Shown here: piece by piece, positions 32,030-41,074 of the stretch | How the letters are laid out: each line of letters opens with the position of its first letter | Position numbering within the stretch: position 1 is the first letter of the stretch | Assembly: GCA_036001245.1 (NCBI GenBank) | Contig: DASYUL010000132.1 | Coordinates: forward strand, 1 to 64,000 | Direction: 5' to 3' | DNA: 64,000 bases | From: Gp7-AA6 sp036001245 | Lineage (GTDB): Bacteria; Acidobacteriota; Thermoanaerobaculia; UBA5066; Gp7-AA6 | The notes under the pieces: model-generated | Seen by the model: only the letters and a program-made list of their open reading frames with translations | Told to the model about the DNA's origin: nothing | Databases searched by the model: none | Translations under genes and position numbers: made by a program

Positions 32030-32503
32030 ATGAGGAGAACTGGATATCGGCTGCTCGCGACGGCGATCGCCTTTGCGATGGTCGCGGTCGGTTGCAAGAA
32101 AAAGACCGAGACCGCCGCCTATCCGGCGCCGGGAACGGAAGCGCCCGTCGCGGCCGCCCCCACCGCCGTGCCGGCCGGAGCGCGGGTCGAGAGAATCACC
32201 ATCGCGAAAGCGGTGAACCGCGATCACAGTCCGGGAGAAACCGCCGCGACGTTCGGAAAGAACGACACCGTTTACGTCTCGATGTGGACTGCGGACACGC
32301 CGGTGGGAACGGAGATCATGGCTCGGTGGGTCGGGCCGGACGGGCAGCAAATCACCGAGGACAAGATCGTCACGGATCGGCCGGGCGACGGATATACGAG
32401 CTTCCACGCCGCGAACACGAAAGGATGGGCGCCGGGGACCTATACGGTCGAGATTCTGGTCAACGGCCAGCCGGCGGGCTCGACGACGTTCATCGTCTCG
32501 TAG
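32030..32503 (+). CDS. Lipoprotein with C-terminal beta-sandwich, unknown function
   Basis: In this 157-residue protein the lipobox AVGC gives Cys22, then comes an Ala/Pro/Thr-rich linker. A compact beta domain follows: RITIAKAVNRDHSPGETAATFGKNDTVYVSMWTADTP, RWVGPDGQQITED, and an ending GTYTVEILVNGQPAGSTTFIVS that resembles an Ig-like fold. A good ribosome-binding site (AAAGGAGAACGCG) precedes the ATG. I cannot assign a function. It may be cotranscribed with the LysM protein across the 42-bp repeats. Confidence 0.7.
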   Translation: MRRTGYRLLATAIAFAMVAVGCKKKTETAAYPAPGTEAPVAAAPTAVPAGARVERITIAKAVNRDHSPGETAATFGKNDTVYVSMWTADTPVGTEIMARWVGPDGQQITEDKIVTDRPGDGYTSFHAANTKGWAPGTYTVEILVNGQPAGSTTFIVS

Positions 32504-32516
32504 TTTTCTCCCGGCT

Positions 32517-32590
32517 GTCATCCTGAGCAGAGCGAAGGATCTCTTGTCTTTGGGGGGAGATCCTTCGTCGCTTCGCTCCTCGGGATGACA
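32517..32590. repeat. Large inverted repeat of the TGTCATCCTGAGC class
   Basis: The left arm (32517–32544) starts TGTCATCCTGAGCAGAGCGA and the right arm (32557–32590) ends CTCCTCGGGATGACA. They pair over most of their length around a short loop. This is a dispersed palindrome type seen in many unrelated bacterial genomes. A further partial copy (GGAATGACAG) follows at 32605. It lies between convergent genes and may also end transcription. Confidence 0.85.
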
Positions 32591-32623
32591 GGCGTTTCAC
32601 ACTCGGAATGACAGGAAAAAGAG

Positions 32624-33727
32624 CTACACGTTGAACTTGAACAGCATCACGTCGCCGTCGGCGACGACGTAGTCCTTCCCTTCCTGGCGGAGCTGCCCCC
32701 GCTCGCGCGCGCCGGCCATCGAGCCCGCGGCGGCGAGATCGTCGTATGCCACTGTCTCGGCCTTGATGAATCCGCGCTCGAAGTCGGTGTGAATCGTTCC
32801 CGCGGCGACCGGCGCCGTGTCGCCCTGGTGGAACGTCCATGCGCGGACCTCCTTCTCGCTCGCGGTGAAGAACGTCCGCAGACCCAGCAGGTGAAAGACT
32901 GCGCGGATGAGCGTTCCGACGCCGGACTCGGCGACGCCGAGCCCCGCGAGGTACTCCGCGGCTTCCGCGTCCGGGAGCTCCGCGAGCTGCGACTCGATCT
33001 CCGCCGACACGGCGACGGCCTCCGTCCCCACGTGCGTCTCCGCGTATTGGCGCACCGCCTCGACTCGGGGCAACGCGCTTCCGCGGGCGAGCTCGTCCTC
33101 CGCGACGTTGGCCGCGAAGATCATGGGTTTGGACGTCAGGAGGAAGAGCCGCCGCGCGATCTCCCTTTCGTCGGGCGAGAGTGGGAGCGTGAGTGCCCGC
33201 TTGCCGGAGTCGAGGTGCTTCTCGAGCTTCTCGACGACCGTGAGGAGCGCCCGCGCCTCCTTGTCGCCCCCGCGCGCCCCTTTTTCCGCCTTATCCCGCG
33301 ACCGGGCGACCGTTTCCATGTCGGCCAGCACGAGCTCCGTCTTGATCGTCTCGATGTCGCCGACCGGGTCGAGCTCTCCGGCGACGTGAACGACATCACG
33401 GCCTTCGAAGCAGCGGACCACCTCCACGATCGCGTCCACCTCGCGAATGTGCTGGAGGAACTTGTTCCCGAGCCCCTCCCCGCGCGACGCGCCGCGCACG
33501 AGACCCGCGATGTCGACGAACTCGATCGTAGTCGGCACGATTCGCGACGTCTTCGAGATCCGGGCGAGCGGCTCGAGCCGGGCGTCGGGCACCGTCACCA
33601 CGCCGACGTTCGGTTCGATCGTGCAGAACGGATAGTTCGCGGCCTCCGCCTTGCGCGTGCGGGTCAGCGCGTTGAACAGAGTGGATTTGCCGACGTTCGG
33701 CAGTCCGACGATTCCGGCGCGGAGCAT
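32624..33727 (-). CDS. ychF: Obg-family GTPase/ATPase YchF
   Basis: The 367-residue protein has the P-loop GLPNVGKSTLFNALT, the YchF-specific NYPFCTIEPNVGVV, G3 DIAGLVRGAS, and an altered G4 (AANVAED instead of NKxD) which gives ATP preference in this family. A coiled-coil insert (about 125–200) is followed by a C-terminal TGS domain ending FERGFIKAETVAYDDL and VADGDVMLFKFNV. YchF binds ribosomes and is involved in translation under stress. It is divergent from the Cax exchanger gene with 25 bp between the two starts. Confidence 0.97.
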   Translation of the reverse strand: MLRAGIVGLPNVGKSTLFNALTRTRKAEAANYPFCTIEPNVGVVTVPDARLEPLARISKTSRIVPTTIEFVDIAGLVRGASRGEGLGNKFLQHIREVDAIVEVVRCFEGRDVVHVAGELDPVGDIETIKTELVLADMETVARSRDKAEKGARGGDKEARALLTVVEKLEKHLDSGKRALTLPLSPDEREIARRLFLLTSKPMIFAANVAEDELARGSALPRVEAVRQYAETHVGTEAVAVSAEIESQLAELPDAEAAEYLAGLGVAESGVGTLIRAVFHLLGLRTFFTASEKEVRAWTFHQGDTAPVAAGTIHTDFERGFIKAETVAYDDLAAAGSMAGARERGQLRQEGKDYVVADGDVMLFKFNV

Positions 33728-33752
33728 CGCGGAAGTCTATGATCGGCGCCGC

Positions 33753-34802
33753 GTGCGCCTCCTCGTCAACTCACTCGTGATCGGGCTGCCCGTCGCGATC
33801 GCATCGAGGCTTCTGCACGGGCCGGAGTGGCTGACGCTCGCCGCGTCGGCGCTCTCGCTTCTCCCGCTGGCGGGCTGGATCGGCGCGGCGACGGAGCACG
33901 CCGCCGCGCGCATGGGACCCGGGCTCGGAGGCCTTCTGAACGCGACATTCGGCAACGCGGCCGAGCTCATCATCGCAATCTTCGCGCTGCGGCGGGGGTT
34001 GATCGACCTCGTCAAGGCATCGCTGGTCGGCTCGATCATCGGCAACACGCTGCTGATCCTGGGGCTCTCGGCGTTCGTCGGGGGTCTGAAGCACGGGACG
34101 CAGAAGTTCCCCGTCAGGCCGACCGGCCGGCACGCGGCGATGATGATCCTCGCGGTCTCCGCTATGGCTTTACCCGCGGTCTTCGCGACCGTCGAGCGTG
34201 ATGCCTTCGTGCGCGAGGAGGTGTCCATCGGCGTCGCGGTCCTGCTCCTCGCCACTTATGCGGCCTACGTCTATTTCTCCTACTTCTCGCGCCAAAAGGA
34301 TTCAGACCACAGCGCCCCTCACCCTGCGGAGGGTGGCCGCGCGTGGACCGTCCGCAAATCGCTCCTCGTCCTCGGGGGGGCGGTCGCCGGCACGGCAGTC
34401 GCGAGCGAGCTCCTCGTTCATGCGGTCGAGCCGGTGTCGCGCGCCGCCGGAATCTCGCAGCTCTTCCTGGGGCTGATCCTGATTCCGATCGTCGGCAACG
34501 CCGCCGAGCACTACAGCGCGATCGTGTTCGCGTCGCGCAACAAGATGGAACTCGCACTCTCGGTCGCGGCCAACTCCTCGACCCAGATCGCCGTGTTCGT
34601 GGCGCCGCTCCTCGTCCTGGTCAGTCTCTTCTTCCGACCGATGGACCTGATCTTTCAACCCATCGAGCTCCTGACGCTCTTCGCCTCCTCGGCCATATTC
34701 GCGTACATCTCGTTGGACGGAGAGAGCAACTGGCTCGAGGGGGTCCAGCTTCTTTCGCTCTACCTGATCGCGGCCGTTGCGTTCTTTTTCCTTCCGAAGT
34801 AG
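33753..34802 (+). CDS. Calcium/proton exchanger (Cax, CaCA superfamily)
   Basis: The 349 residues start at the GTG at 33753. About eleven membrane helices hold the two inverted CaCA repeats with family motifs GNAAELIIAIFALRRG (first) and GNAAEHYSAIVFASRNKMELAL (second). Cax proteins export Ca2+ (or Mn2+) in exchange for protons. The central cytoplasmic loop contains SAPHPAEGGRAW, encoded by a short CCCCTCACCCTGCGG palindrome (34315–34336) that looks like a repeat remnant inserted in frame. The very short gap to ychF implies overlapping divergent promoters. Confidence 0.9.
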   Translation: MRLLVNSLVIGLPVAIASRLLHGPEWLTLAASALSLLPLAGWIGAATEHAAARMGPGLGGLLNATFGNAAELIIAIFALRRGLIDLVKASLVGSIIGNTLLILGLSAFVGGLKHGTQKFPVRPTGRHAAMMILAVSAMALPAVFATVERDAFVREEVSIGVAVLLLATYAAYVYFSYFSRQKDSDHSAPHPAEGGRAWTVRKSLLVLGGAVAGTAVASELLVHAVEPVSRAAGISQLFLGLILIPIVGNAAEHYSAIVFASRNKMELALSVAANSSTQIAVFVAPLLVLVSLFFRPMDLIFQPIELLTLFASSAIFAYISLDGESNWLEGVQLLSLYLIAAVAFFFLPK

Positions 34803-34956
34803 GCTCCTTCCAGGCTCCGAAAAAGGATCGAAAAAATCTGTGCTCGAGCTCGCCGGCCTTCGGAATAGCGACCCCACCCTGCACGTTCCCTGTGTGTCTC
34901 CACGATAGAACGACGCGGGCGGAACGCTAACTCTTTGTAAGGAAAGGACTAAGAGC

Positions 34957-35802
34957 GTGCATTTTTCGCGCAGTATCGGTCGGATCGGACTGGCGGTTTC
35001 CCTTCTCGGCGCCCTGTCTCTGGCGAGCCTGCGGGGCTCCAACGCCACCTCGCTCGCGAGCGTCGGCGGCCTCTCCGGTCTGGCCGGGATCTCAGGCAAA
35101 CTTCTGGCCGTTTTCGCGCTTCCGGGAGACGCTCCGGCGAGCGAGCTGGCCGGCGCTCCGACGGCCGGAGTGAGCCTCCTCGTCATGAAGCCCTTCTCCG
35201 CGAAGATCGACGGCCGGATCGGAAACTACCGCCTGGGCAACTGGCCCTACGAGGGCCGCACGCCCCGCAGCCCGAACTACGCGAGCCCGAAGGGCTTCAT
35301 CGAGGTCATCCCCGACAACTTCGGGACCCGGGTCTCCGAGCATTTCACGGTGGGCCAGTTCCTGACGAAGGATCAGGGCAACGTGTGGCCGAAGTATCTC
35401 GTCCTCGACCGGCGGCTCTTGGACAAGCTCGAGCTCACGATCGCCGAGCTCAACCGCAGGGGTTATGCCGTGCAGAATTTCTCGATCATGAGCGGATTTC
35501 GTACCCCTGATTACAACGAGCGCGGAGTCGGCACCGGCGGCCGCTCGGCGGTGTCGCGGCACCAGTACGGCGACGCTTCGGACGTGTATCCGGACGACAA
35601 CCACGACGGCCGCATGGACGACCTGAACCGCGACGGGAGGGTCGACTTGAAGGACGCGCACGTCCTTGCCTCGGCGGCGGACGCCGTCGAGACGAAGAAC
35701 CCGCAGCTCGTCGGCGGAATCGGAATCTATCCGGCGACGTCGTCCCACGGCCCGTTCGTTCACATCGACGCGCGCGGCACGCGGGCGAGGTGGAACGGAT
35801 AA
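34957..35802 (+). CDS. M15-like zinc D,D-carboxypeptidase domain protein with EF-hand-like insert
   Basis: This 281-residue protein has an N-terminal signal-like segment (about 10–30). The catalytic domain (about 120–280) has zinc ligands H202xxxxxxD209 in SRHQYGDASD and His269 in PFVHIDARG, the pattern of peptidase M15/DUF882-like peptidoglycan hydrolases. Between them is DDNHDGRMDDLNRDGRVDLKD (213–233), which looks like two calcium-binding DxDxD loops of dockerin/EF-hand type. This suggests a periplasmic or cell-wall peptidase stabilised or controlled by Ca2+; the Cax exchanger is the preceding gene. The final residues and stop are clear, and a strong terminator follows. Confidence 0.8.
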   Translation: MHFSRSIGRIGLAVSLLGALSLASLRGSNATSLASVGGLSGLAGISGKLLAVFALPGDAPASELAGAPTAGVSLLVMKPFSAKIDGRIGNYRLGNWPYEGRTPRSPNYASPKGFIEVIPDNFGTRVSEHFTVGQFLTKDQGNVWPKYLVLDRRLLDKLELTIAELNRRGYAVQNFSIMSGFRTPDYNERGVGTGGRSAVSRHQYGDASDVYPDDNHDGRMDDLNRDGRVDLKDAHVLASAADAVETKNPQLVGGIGIYPATSSHGPFVHIDARGTRARWNG

Positions 35803-35803
35803 G

Positions 35804-35831
35804 AACCCGGTTCAAAGTTCAAGGCCAAAGC
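35804..35831. repeat. 7-bp-period tandem repeat after the M15 gene
   Basis: AACCCGG, TTCAAAG, TTCAAGG and CCAAAGC in register immediately after the TAA stop and directly before a terminator hairpin. Confidence 0.75.
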
Positions 35832-35863
35832 AAGCCCGGGGCACCCCGGGCTTCTTATTTTTT
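35832..35863 (+). terminator. Strong intrinsic terminator
   Basis: The perfect 10-bp stem AAGCCCGGGG/CCCCGGGCTT with a two-base loop is followed by CTTATTTTTTG. It ends the M15 gene transcript just before the APC permease gene. Confidence 0.92.
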
Positions 35864-35903
35864 GCGCTTGGAAACGGGCGCTCTCGACAGACAATGGCCG
35901 CGC

Positions 35904-37217
35904 TTGACCCCCGAAGCTGAGCGCATCGACCCGAAGACGGGGCTTCTCCGCGCAGTTTCGCGCTGGCAGATCGTCGCGCTGTCGGTCAACGACGTCATCG
36001 GCAGCGGCGTGTACCTGATCCTCCCGGTCGCCGCCGCTGCCCTGCTGGGTCCGGCGAGCGTGTGGGCCATCCTGGCCGCCGGTTTCGCGGTGCTCCTCCT
36101 CGTCCTTTGCTTTGCCGAGGCCTCGAGTCTCTTCGACCGGCCCGGAGGCGCCATCGTTTACACGCAGGCAGCTTTCGGCGACTTCGTCGGGTTCGAGGTC
36201 GGCTGGATGACGTGGATCGCCCGCATTTCCTCGATCGCCGGGCTGTCGGTCTTCTTCGCGCGCGCGGTCGGATACCTCTGGCCCGCCGCGAAGAGCGGCG
36301 TCGGGCAGTGGGCGACGATCGTGCTGCCTCTTCTCGTGCTCACGTGGATCAACGTGCGGGGGGTGAAGTCCGGCGCTCGCACCGCGGTCGTGCTCGCCTG
36401 GGGCAAGGTGCTGCCGCTCGTCCTGTTCGTCGCGGTGGGACTCTTCTTCGTCGACTGGAGCCGCATCTTCCCGGTCCCGATGCCGGAACGCGCCAACTTC
36501 ATGAAGGCCGCGCTTCTCGTCCTCTTCGCCTACGCTGGGTTCGAGAACACTCCCGCTCCCGCCGGGGAATTTCTCAATCCGAAGCGGGACGTGCCGTTCG
36601 CATTGATCATGCAGATCGTCATCGTCACCGCGATCTACACGGCCGTTCAGCTCGTCGCTCTCGGAACCGTTCCCGACCTCGGCGCATCGCCGACGCCGCT
36701 CGCCGACGCCGCCGCCATGATGATGGGACCCGTCGGCGGGCTCATCCTCACACTCGGCGCCGTGCTGTCGGTCCTGGGAACCAACAACAACACGGTGCTC
36801 GCCGGCCCGCGATATCTCTACGCGCTTTCGGAGATGGGCCGGCTTCCCGCCGTCTTCTCGAAGATCCACCCGCGCTATCGCACGCCGCACGTCGCGATCC
36901 TCACGCAGACCGGCGTGGCGCTCCTGCTCATGTTGACCGGAACCGCCGAGGAGCTCGCCGTGCTCTCCGCGATCGCGCGGCTGGCGACCTACATCGGAAC
37001 GGCCGCCGCGGTCCCGGTCCTCCGGCGAAAGTTCCCGGCGACGGAGCGCACGATCCGGCTTCCCGGCGGGCCGCTCATACCCATAACGGCGCTCGCGATC
37101 TGCCTGCTCTTTCTCTCCGCCGCGGAGAAAAAGAACTGGATCGCCGGGGGAATTGCTCTCGCGGTCGGAGCCCTCATCTACGCGGTCCCGCGGGGGGCCC
37201 GGCGCGCCGCGGTTTGA
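35904..37217 (+). CDS. APC-family amino acid permease
   Basis: From the TTG at 35904 the product has 437 residues. It has twelve hydrophobic helices with the APC first-helix motif VNDVIGSGVYLILP (G-S/T-G substrate loop) and the TM6-like segment VLFAYAGFENTPAPAGE, with the ETN/ENTP acidic element common in amino acid/polyamine antiporters. There is no ATG in frame near the start: an ATG at 35894 is in another frame and soon stops, and the preceding terminator excludes a start further upstream. The substrate is unknown. The amidohydrolase gene follows closely (29 bp). Confidence 0.88.
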   Translation: MTPEAERIDPKTGLLRAVSRWQIVALSVNDVIGSGVYLILPVAAAALLGPASVWAILAAGFAVLLLVLCFAEASSLFDRPGGAIVYTQAAFGDFVGFEVGWMTWIARISSIAGLSVFFARAVGYLWPAAKSGVGQWATIVLPLLVLTWINVRGVKSGARTAVVLAWGKVLPLVLFVAVGLFFVDWSRIFPVPMPERANFMKAALLVLFAYAGFENTPAPAGEFLNPKRDVPFALIMQIVIVTAIYTAVQLVALGTVPDLGASPTPLADAAAMMMGPVGGLILTLGAVLSVLGTNNNTVLAGPRYLYALSEMGRLPAVFSKIHPRYRTPHVAILTQTGVALLLMLTGTAEELAVLSAIARLATYIGTAAAVPVLRRKFPATERTIRLPGGPLIPITALAICLLFLSAAEKKNWIAGGIALAVGALIYAVPRGARRAAV

Positions 37218-37246
37218 AGCCGAGGTCGTAAGAGGAGATGAAAAGC

Positions 37247-38599
37247 ATGAGAACCGCTCTGGTTGCCGCCGCGTTCGCCCTCGCCGCCGTCGTGACCGCA
37301 GCGGCTCAGCAGCCCGCTGCCCCGCGGCCGGCTTCGACGCCTCCTCCTGCGGCCGCTCCATCCGGCCCGACGGTCACGGCTCTCAAGGCGGCCCGGGTAT
37401 TCGACGGACGCTCGGACCGCATGATCGAGAACGGCGTCGTGATCGTCGAGGGCTCGCGCATCCGGAACGTCGGGCCGAACCTCCCGATTCCCGCGCAGGC
37501 CATCGCGCTCGACCTGGGGGACGCGACGATTCTGGCGGGCTTCATCGACTCGCACACGCACCTGACCGACGAGGCCACCGACAACTGGCTGTCCGATTTC
37601 TACGAGGGTCTCCGGCGCCCGGTCCCCGAGAAGGCCATCATCGCGACGGCGTTGGCGCGCCGGGTCCTCGAGGCCGGGTTCACCACGGTCCGGGACGTCG
37701 GAGCGAGCGACGCGATCGACGTCGGCCTGCGGAACGCGATCAACAGCGGGGTCGTCCCCGGACCCCGGATGCTGGTCGCGAGGGACGCGATCGGAGCGAC
37801 GGGCGGCCACTGCGATACGACCGGATTCCCGGAGGGCACGTTCGGCTCCGAGCCGGGCCCCGAGAAGGGCATCATCCACGGCGCCGCCGAGGCGCGCCAG
37901 GCGGTTCGCCTGAACGTCAAGTACGGCGCCGACGTGATCAAGACGTGCGCCTCGGGGGGCGTGCTCTCACTTGGCGACGACGTCGCCGCGCCGCAGCTCT
38001 CCGAAGAAGAGCTGGCGGCGCTCGTCGAGGAGGCGCACCGCCTCGGAAAGAAGGCGGCGGCGCACGCGCACGGAGACCTCGCGGCGCGCGCCGCGGTCCG
38101 CGCGGGAATCGACTCGATCGAGCACGGCTCGTTTCTGACCGACGAGACGCTCGCGCTCATGAAATCGAAGGGCACCTACTTAGTGCCGACGCTCCTCGCC
38201 GGAGAGTGGACGGGAGGAAAGGCCGACAAGTTCCCGCCGCAGATCGCGGTGAAGGCGCGCGCCGCGCTCGCGGCCAGATCGGACATGTTCAAGAGGGCAT
38301 TGAAGAGCGGCGTGCGAATCGCGTTCGGGACGGACTCCGGCGTTTCGCCCCACGGCACCAACGCGCAGGAGTTCCACCTGATGGTGGACCTCGGCATGTC
38401 CCCGGCGGCGGCGCTCTCCACCGCCGGTCCGGCGGCGGCCAATCTCCTCGGGCTCGCCGACCGGATTGGCACGCTCGAGAAGGGCAAAGAGGCGGACGTC
38501 ATCGCAGTTCCCGGCGATCCCCTGAAGGACATCCGGGCGACCGAGAGAGTGTTCTTCGTGATGAAGGGCGGGAGGATCCTCCGCTACTCGTCGCGGTAG
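37247..38599 (+). CDS. Secreted amidohydrolase (imidazolonepropionase/prolidase-like)
   Basis: The 450 residues are read from the ATG at 37247, preferred over 37238 because GAGGAG lies 9 nt upstream. A signal peptide (MRTALVAAAFALAAVVTAAAQQ) and Pro/Ala linker precede a metal-dependent amidohydrolase barrel. Metal ligands are in FIDSHTHLTDE, candidate carboxylated Lys in YGADVIKTCASGG, His in KAAAHAHGD and IDSIEHGSFL, and Asp in IAFGTDSGV. Similar proteins hydrolyse N-acyl amino acids or X-Pro dipeptides in the periplasm. It lies directly downstream of an amino acid permease, so a peptide/amino-acid scavenging unit is plausible. Confidence 0.92.
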   Translation: MRTALVAAAFALAAVVTAAAQQPAAPRPASTPPPAAAPSGPTVTALKAARVFDGRSDRMIENGVVIVEGSRIRNVGPNLPIPAQAIALDLGDATILAGFIDSHTHLTDEATDNWLSDFYEGLRRPVPEKAIIATALARRVLEAGFTTVRDVGASDAIDVGLRNAINSGVVPGPRMLVARDAIGATGGHCDTTGFPEGTFGSEPGPEKGIIHGAAEARQAVRLNVKYGADVIKTCASGGVLSLGDDVAAPQLSEEELAALVEEAHRLGKKAAAHAHGDLAARAAVRAGIDSIEHGSFLTDETLALMKSKGTYLVPTLLAGEWTGGKADKFPPQIAVKARAALAARSDMFKRALKSGVRIAFGTDSGVSPHGTNAQEFHLMVDLGMSPAAALSTAGPAAANLLGLADRIGTLEKGKEADVIAVPGDPLKDIRATERVFFVMKGGRILRYSSR

Positions 38600-38855
38600 C
38601 GGCCGCTCGACAACCTCGCCTTCAGGGCGGCGAACCTCGAGGGATCGCCGCGCGAAAGCCCCGGCGGCACGCCGGTTGGGTACAGGCGCCCGCCGTGCAG
38701 AGCACGCGCCAGCACCGGGCCGCGATACCGGATTTTTTTGGCGGCATGGTCGAGGCCGCCGGGGCACAGTCCTTGCAAACGTCGGCAAGACAGGCTGGAG
38801 GGGTCAGCGGACCTTTTCTTATCCCGACAAGGAAGCGAAGGAAGGAAGTGACGGA

Positions 38856-41048
38856 ATGAATCGGGTGCGATTCGCGATCACCGCGGTCGGCTTCATTCTC
38901 TGTTCGGTCGTTTCGCTCGCTCAGCTGTCCGGAAACGTGACGACGGTCAACGAGAGCGGCACACCCCAGGACGTCTTCACGAGCAAAGCGGACGTCTTCT
39001 TCACCGCCGGGCCGACGGCGACCCCGTGCGCCTTCACGCAGTTCGCCAACGACGGGCAGTACTACTTCCAGGTAACGGACCTCTCGGGAACGCATCTGCT
39101 GTCAACCGACGCCCTGACGGAGCGGATCGTCACGGTTCGCAACGGCGTGCTCGCCACCTACGACGGCCACACCCACGAAATCGACACCGTGGAAGGAATC
39201 GACGAGCAGACGGGGGAGACCGTGGTAACCCCGGCTCACGGCCCGTGCGGCGCGCTCGCCGTAGGGCTTGCTCCCTTCCGCGACGCGGGAAACCGCGACG
39301 CGGCCTACCTGCTCTGGCTCATGCCCGTCGCGCGCTTCAGCGGAGATGCCTCGCAGGTCGATCCGGTGTGCGGCGCGGGCTGCTTTCACGGATTCCTGCC
39401 GGAGTTCTCCCGGACGCACGCCTTCCGCGTCGAGGACAAGCGCTTCTGCGAAGAGTCCTTCTGCGTGTCGGGCACCAAGTTCGAAGATCGCAACGGCAAC
39501 GGCATCCAGGACTCGGGCGAGCCCGGGTTGCCCGGCGTCGTCATCCACGTCGAGACCGAGGACGAAAACTTCCTGAACGGCCTGACGTCTCCCGACGGTG
39601 CCTTCCAGATCTGCGGCCTGTCGCACGGCGACACGTTCCGCGTCACCGAAGCCGTCCCGTTCGGATACCGCCAGACCGGGCCTCTGGACGACCGGATCTC
39701 GCGGCGCCTCATCGCAAGCGACTTCGGTTACTTCGTCGACATGTGCGACGACAACTTCAGCGGCCTCGACTTCGGAAACCAGCTGATCCCGAACGCGATC
39801 GGCGGGATCAAGTTCGAGGACCTGAACGCAAACGGCGTGCGCGATCCGGGAGAGCCGGGGCTCGCCGGCTTCACGATTACGCTCACGCCTTCGGGGGGCG
39901 GCGCCGCGCGGACCGTCGTGACCGACGCGAACGGCAACTTCCTCTTCACGGACGTTCCGCCCGGCACCTTCACGCTTTCCGAGACGCAGCGGGCCGGCTT
40001 CTCGCTCACGGTGCCGGCCTTGAACTCGATCTCCGTCACTCTCGCGTCGGGGGGCAGCTCGATCGCGAACACGTTCGGCAACTTCCGCGGCGTCCTGACG
40101 GGAACCATAACGGGCTCGAAGTTCCTCGACGTCGACGGTAACGGCGTTCGCGACTCGGGCGAGCCCGGACTCGCCGGCGTGACGATCACGCGCACACCGA
40201 CGATCAACGACCCGGCGGGCGCCAGTCTCTCCGTCGTGACGGATGCGCAAGGCAACTTCTCGTTCGCCAGTGTGCCCTTCGGGGACTTCACTCTGACGGA
40301 AACCGTTCCGGCGGGGTTTGCGCAAACCGCGCCGCCGCCTCCGGGAACGGCCTCCGGCACGATCAATTTCGCCCAGCGGACGTCGGCCGGTCACGTCTTC
40401 GGCAATCGGGCTCTCACGGGAACGGTCGGCGGGGTGAAATTCAACGACGCGAACGGGAACGGAGTGCGGGATTCGGGCGAGGCGGGATTGTCGGGCGTCA
40501 CCATTCGGCTCACCGACGCCGCCGGCGTGATTCGCACGACGACGACCGACGCCGCCGGCGCCTTTTCCTTCACCAACGTCGCGGCTGGCGCCTACGTGGT
40601 TTCGGAGGTCGTACCGAACGGCTTCCAGCAGACGGCTCCCGCCGCACCCGGAACGTTCGCGATCAACGTGACGACAGGACAGCCCATCGCCAACCTGCTC
40701 TTCGGCAACCGCGCCGTAACCGGTCCGATCGGGACGGGCACGGTCAGCGGCCGCAAGATCCTCGACATCAACGGCAACGGCGTGCTCGACGGGACCGACC
40801 GCGGCTTCGAGGGGATCCGGTTCGAGCTTCGGGATGCGGCCGGCAATCTGATCGCGTCGACGACGTCGGATGCGCAGGGGAACTTCACCTTTACCAACGT
40901 ACCCGCGGGCACCTACATCCTGTCGGAGGTCCTGCCCGAGAACTTCTTCCAGACGTTCCCCGGGACACAGGCGGCCCCGGGCACTTACACCGTCACGCTG
41001 GCGCCGGACGGGTCCGCCACCGGCTTCCTGTTCCTGAACAAGTGTTGA
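38856..41048 (+). CDS. Secreted SdrD B-like repeat protein
   Basis: From the ATG at 38856 (GGAAGGAAG upstream) the product has 730 residues. It has a signal peptide to about residue 22 and a unique N-terminal domain (about 25–205, Cys-containing). Five SdrD_B-type Ca-binding beta domains follow, each starting like GTKFEDRNGNGIQDSGEPGL and containing a TDAxGNFxFTxVPxGTYxLSE core. The domains start at about residues 207, 319, 424, 526 and 630. There is no LPXTG or PEP-CTERM anchor, as expected for a Gram-negative secreted or surface-loosely-bound protein. It is followed by an OmpA-like gene 26 bp downstream, so it may be tethered to the cell surface with it. Confidence 0.85.
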   Translation: MNRVRFAITAVGFILCSVVSLAQLSGNVTTVNESGTPQDVFTSKADVFFTAGPTATPCAFTQFANDGQYYFQVTDLSGTHLLSTDALTERIVTVRNGVLATYDGHTHEIDTVEGIDEQTGETVVTPAHGPCGALAVGLAPFRDAGNRDAAYLLWLMPVARFSGDASQVDPVCGAGCFHGFLPEFSRTHAFRVEDKRFCEESFCVSGTKFEDRNGNGIQDSGEPGLPGVVIHVETEDENFLNGLTSPDGAFQICGLSHGDTFRVTEAVPFGYRQTGPLDDRISRRLIASDFGYFVDMCDDNFSGLDFGNQLIPNAIGGIKFEDLNANGVRDPGEPGLAGFTITLTPSGGGAARTVVTDANGNFLFTDVPPGTFTLSETQRAGFSLTVPALNSISVTLASGGSSIANTFGNFRGVLTGTITGSKFLDVDGNGVRDSGEPGLAGVTITRTPTINDPAGASLSVVTDAQGNFSFASVPFGDFTLTETVPAGFAQTAPPPPGTASGTINFAQRTSAGHVFGNRALTGTVGGVKFNDANGNGVRDSGEAGLSGVTIRLTDAAGVIRTTTTDAAGAFSFTNVAAGAYVVSEVVPNGFQQTAPAAPGTFAINVTTGQPIANLLFGNRAVTGPIGTGTVSGRKILDINGNGVLDGTDRGFEGIRFELRDAAGNLIASTTSDAQGNFTFTNVPAGTYILSEVLPENFFQTFPGTQAAPGTYTVTLAPDGSATGFLFLNKC

Positions 41049-41074
41049 GAGCGCATTCGCGCGGAGGCTTGAAG

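Noticed and set aside
38584..38778. 64-codon minus-strand frame between the amidohydrolase and SdrD genes, ending KARLSSGRYRDE
   Set aside because: It overlaps the end of the amidohydrolase, has no start context and no homologue I can name. The 256-bp gap is otherwise unexplained.
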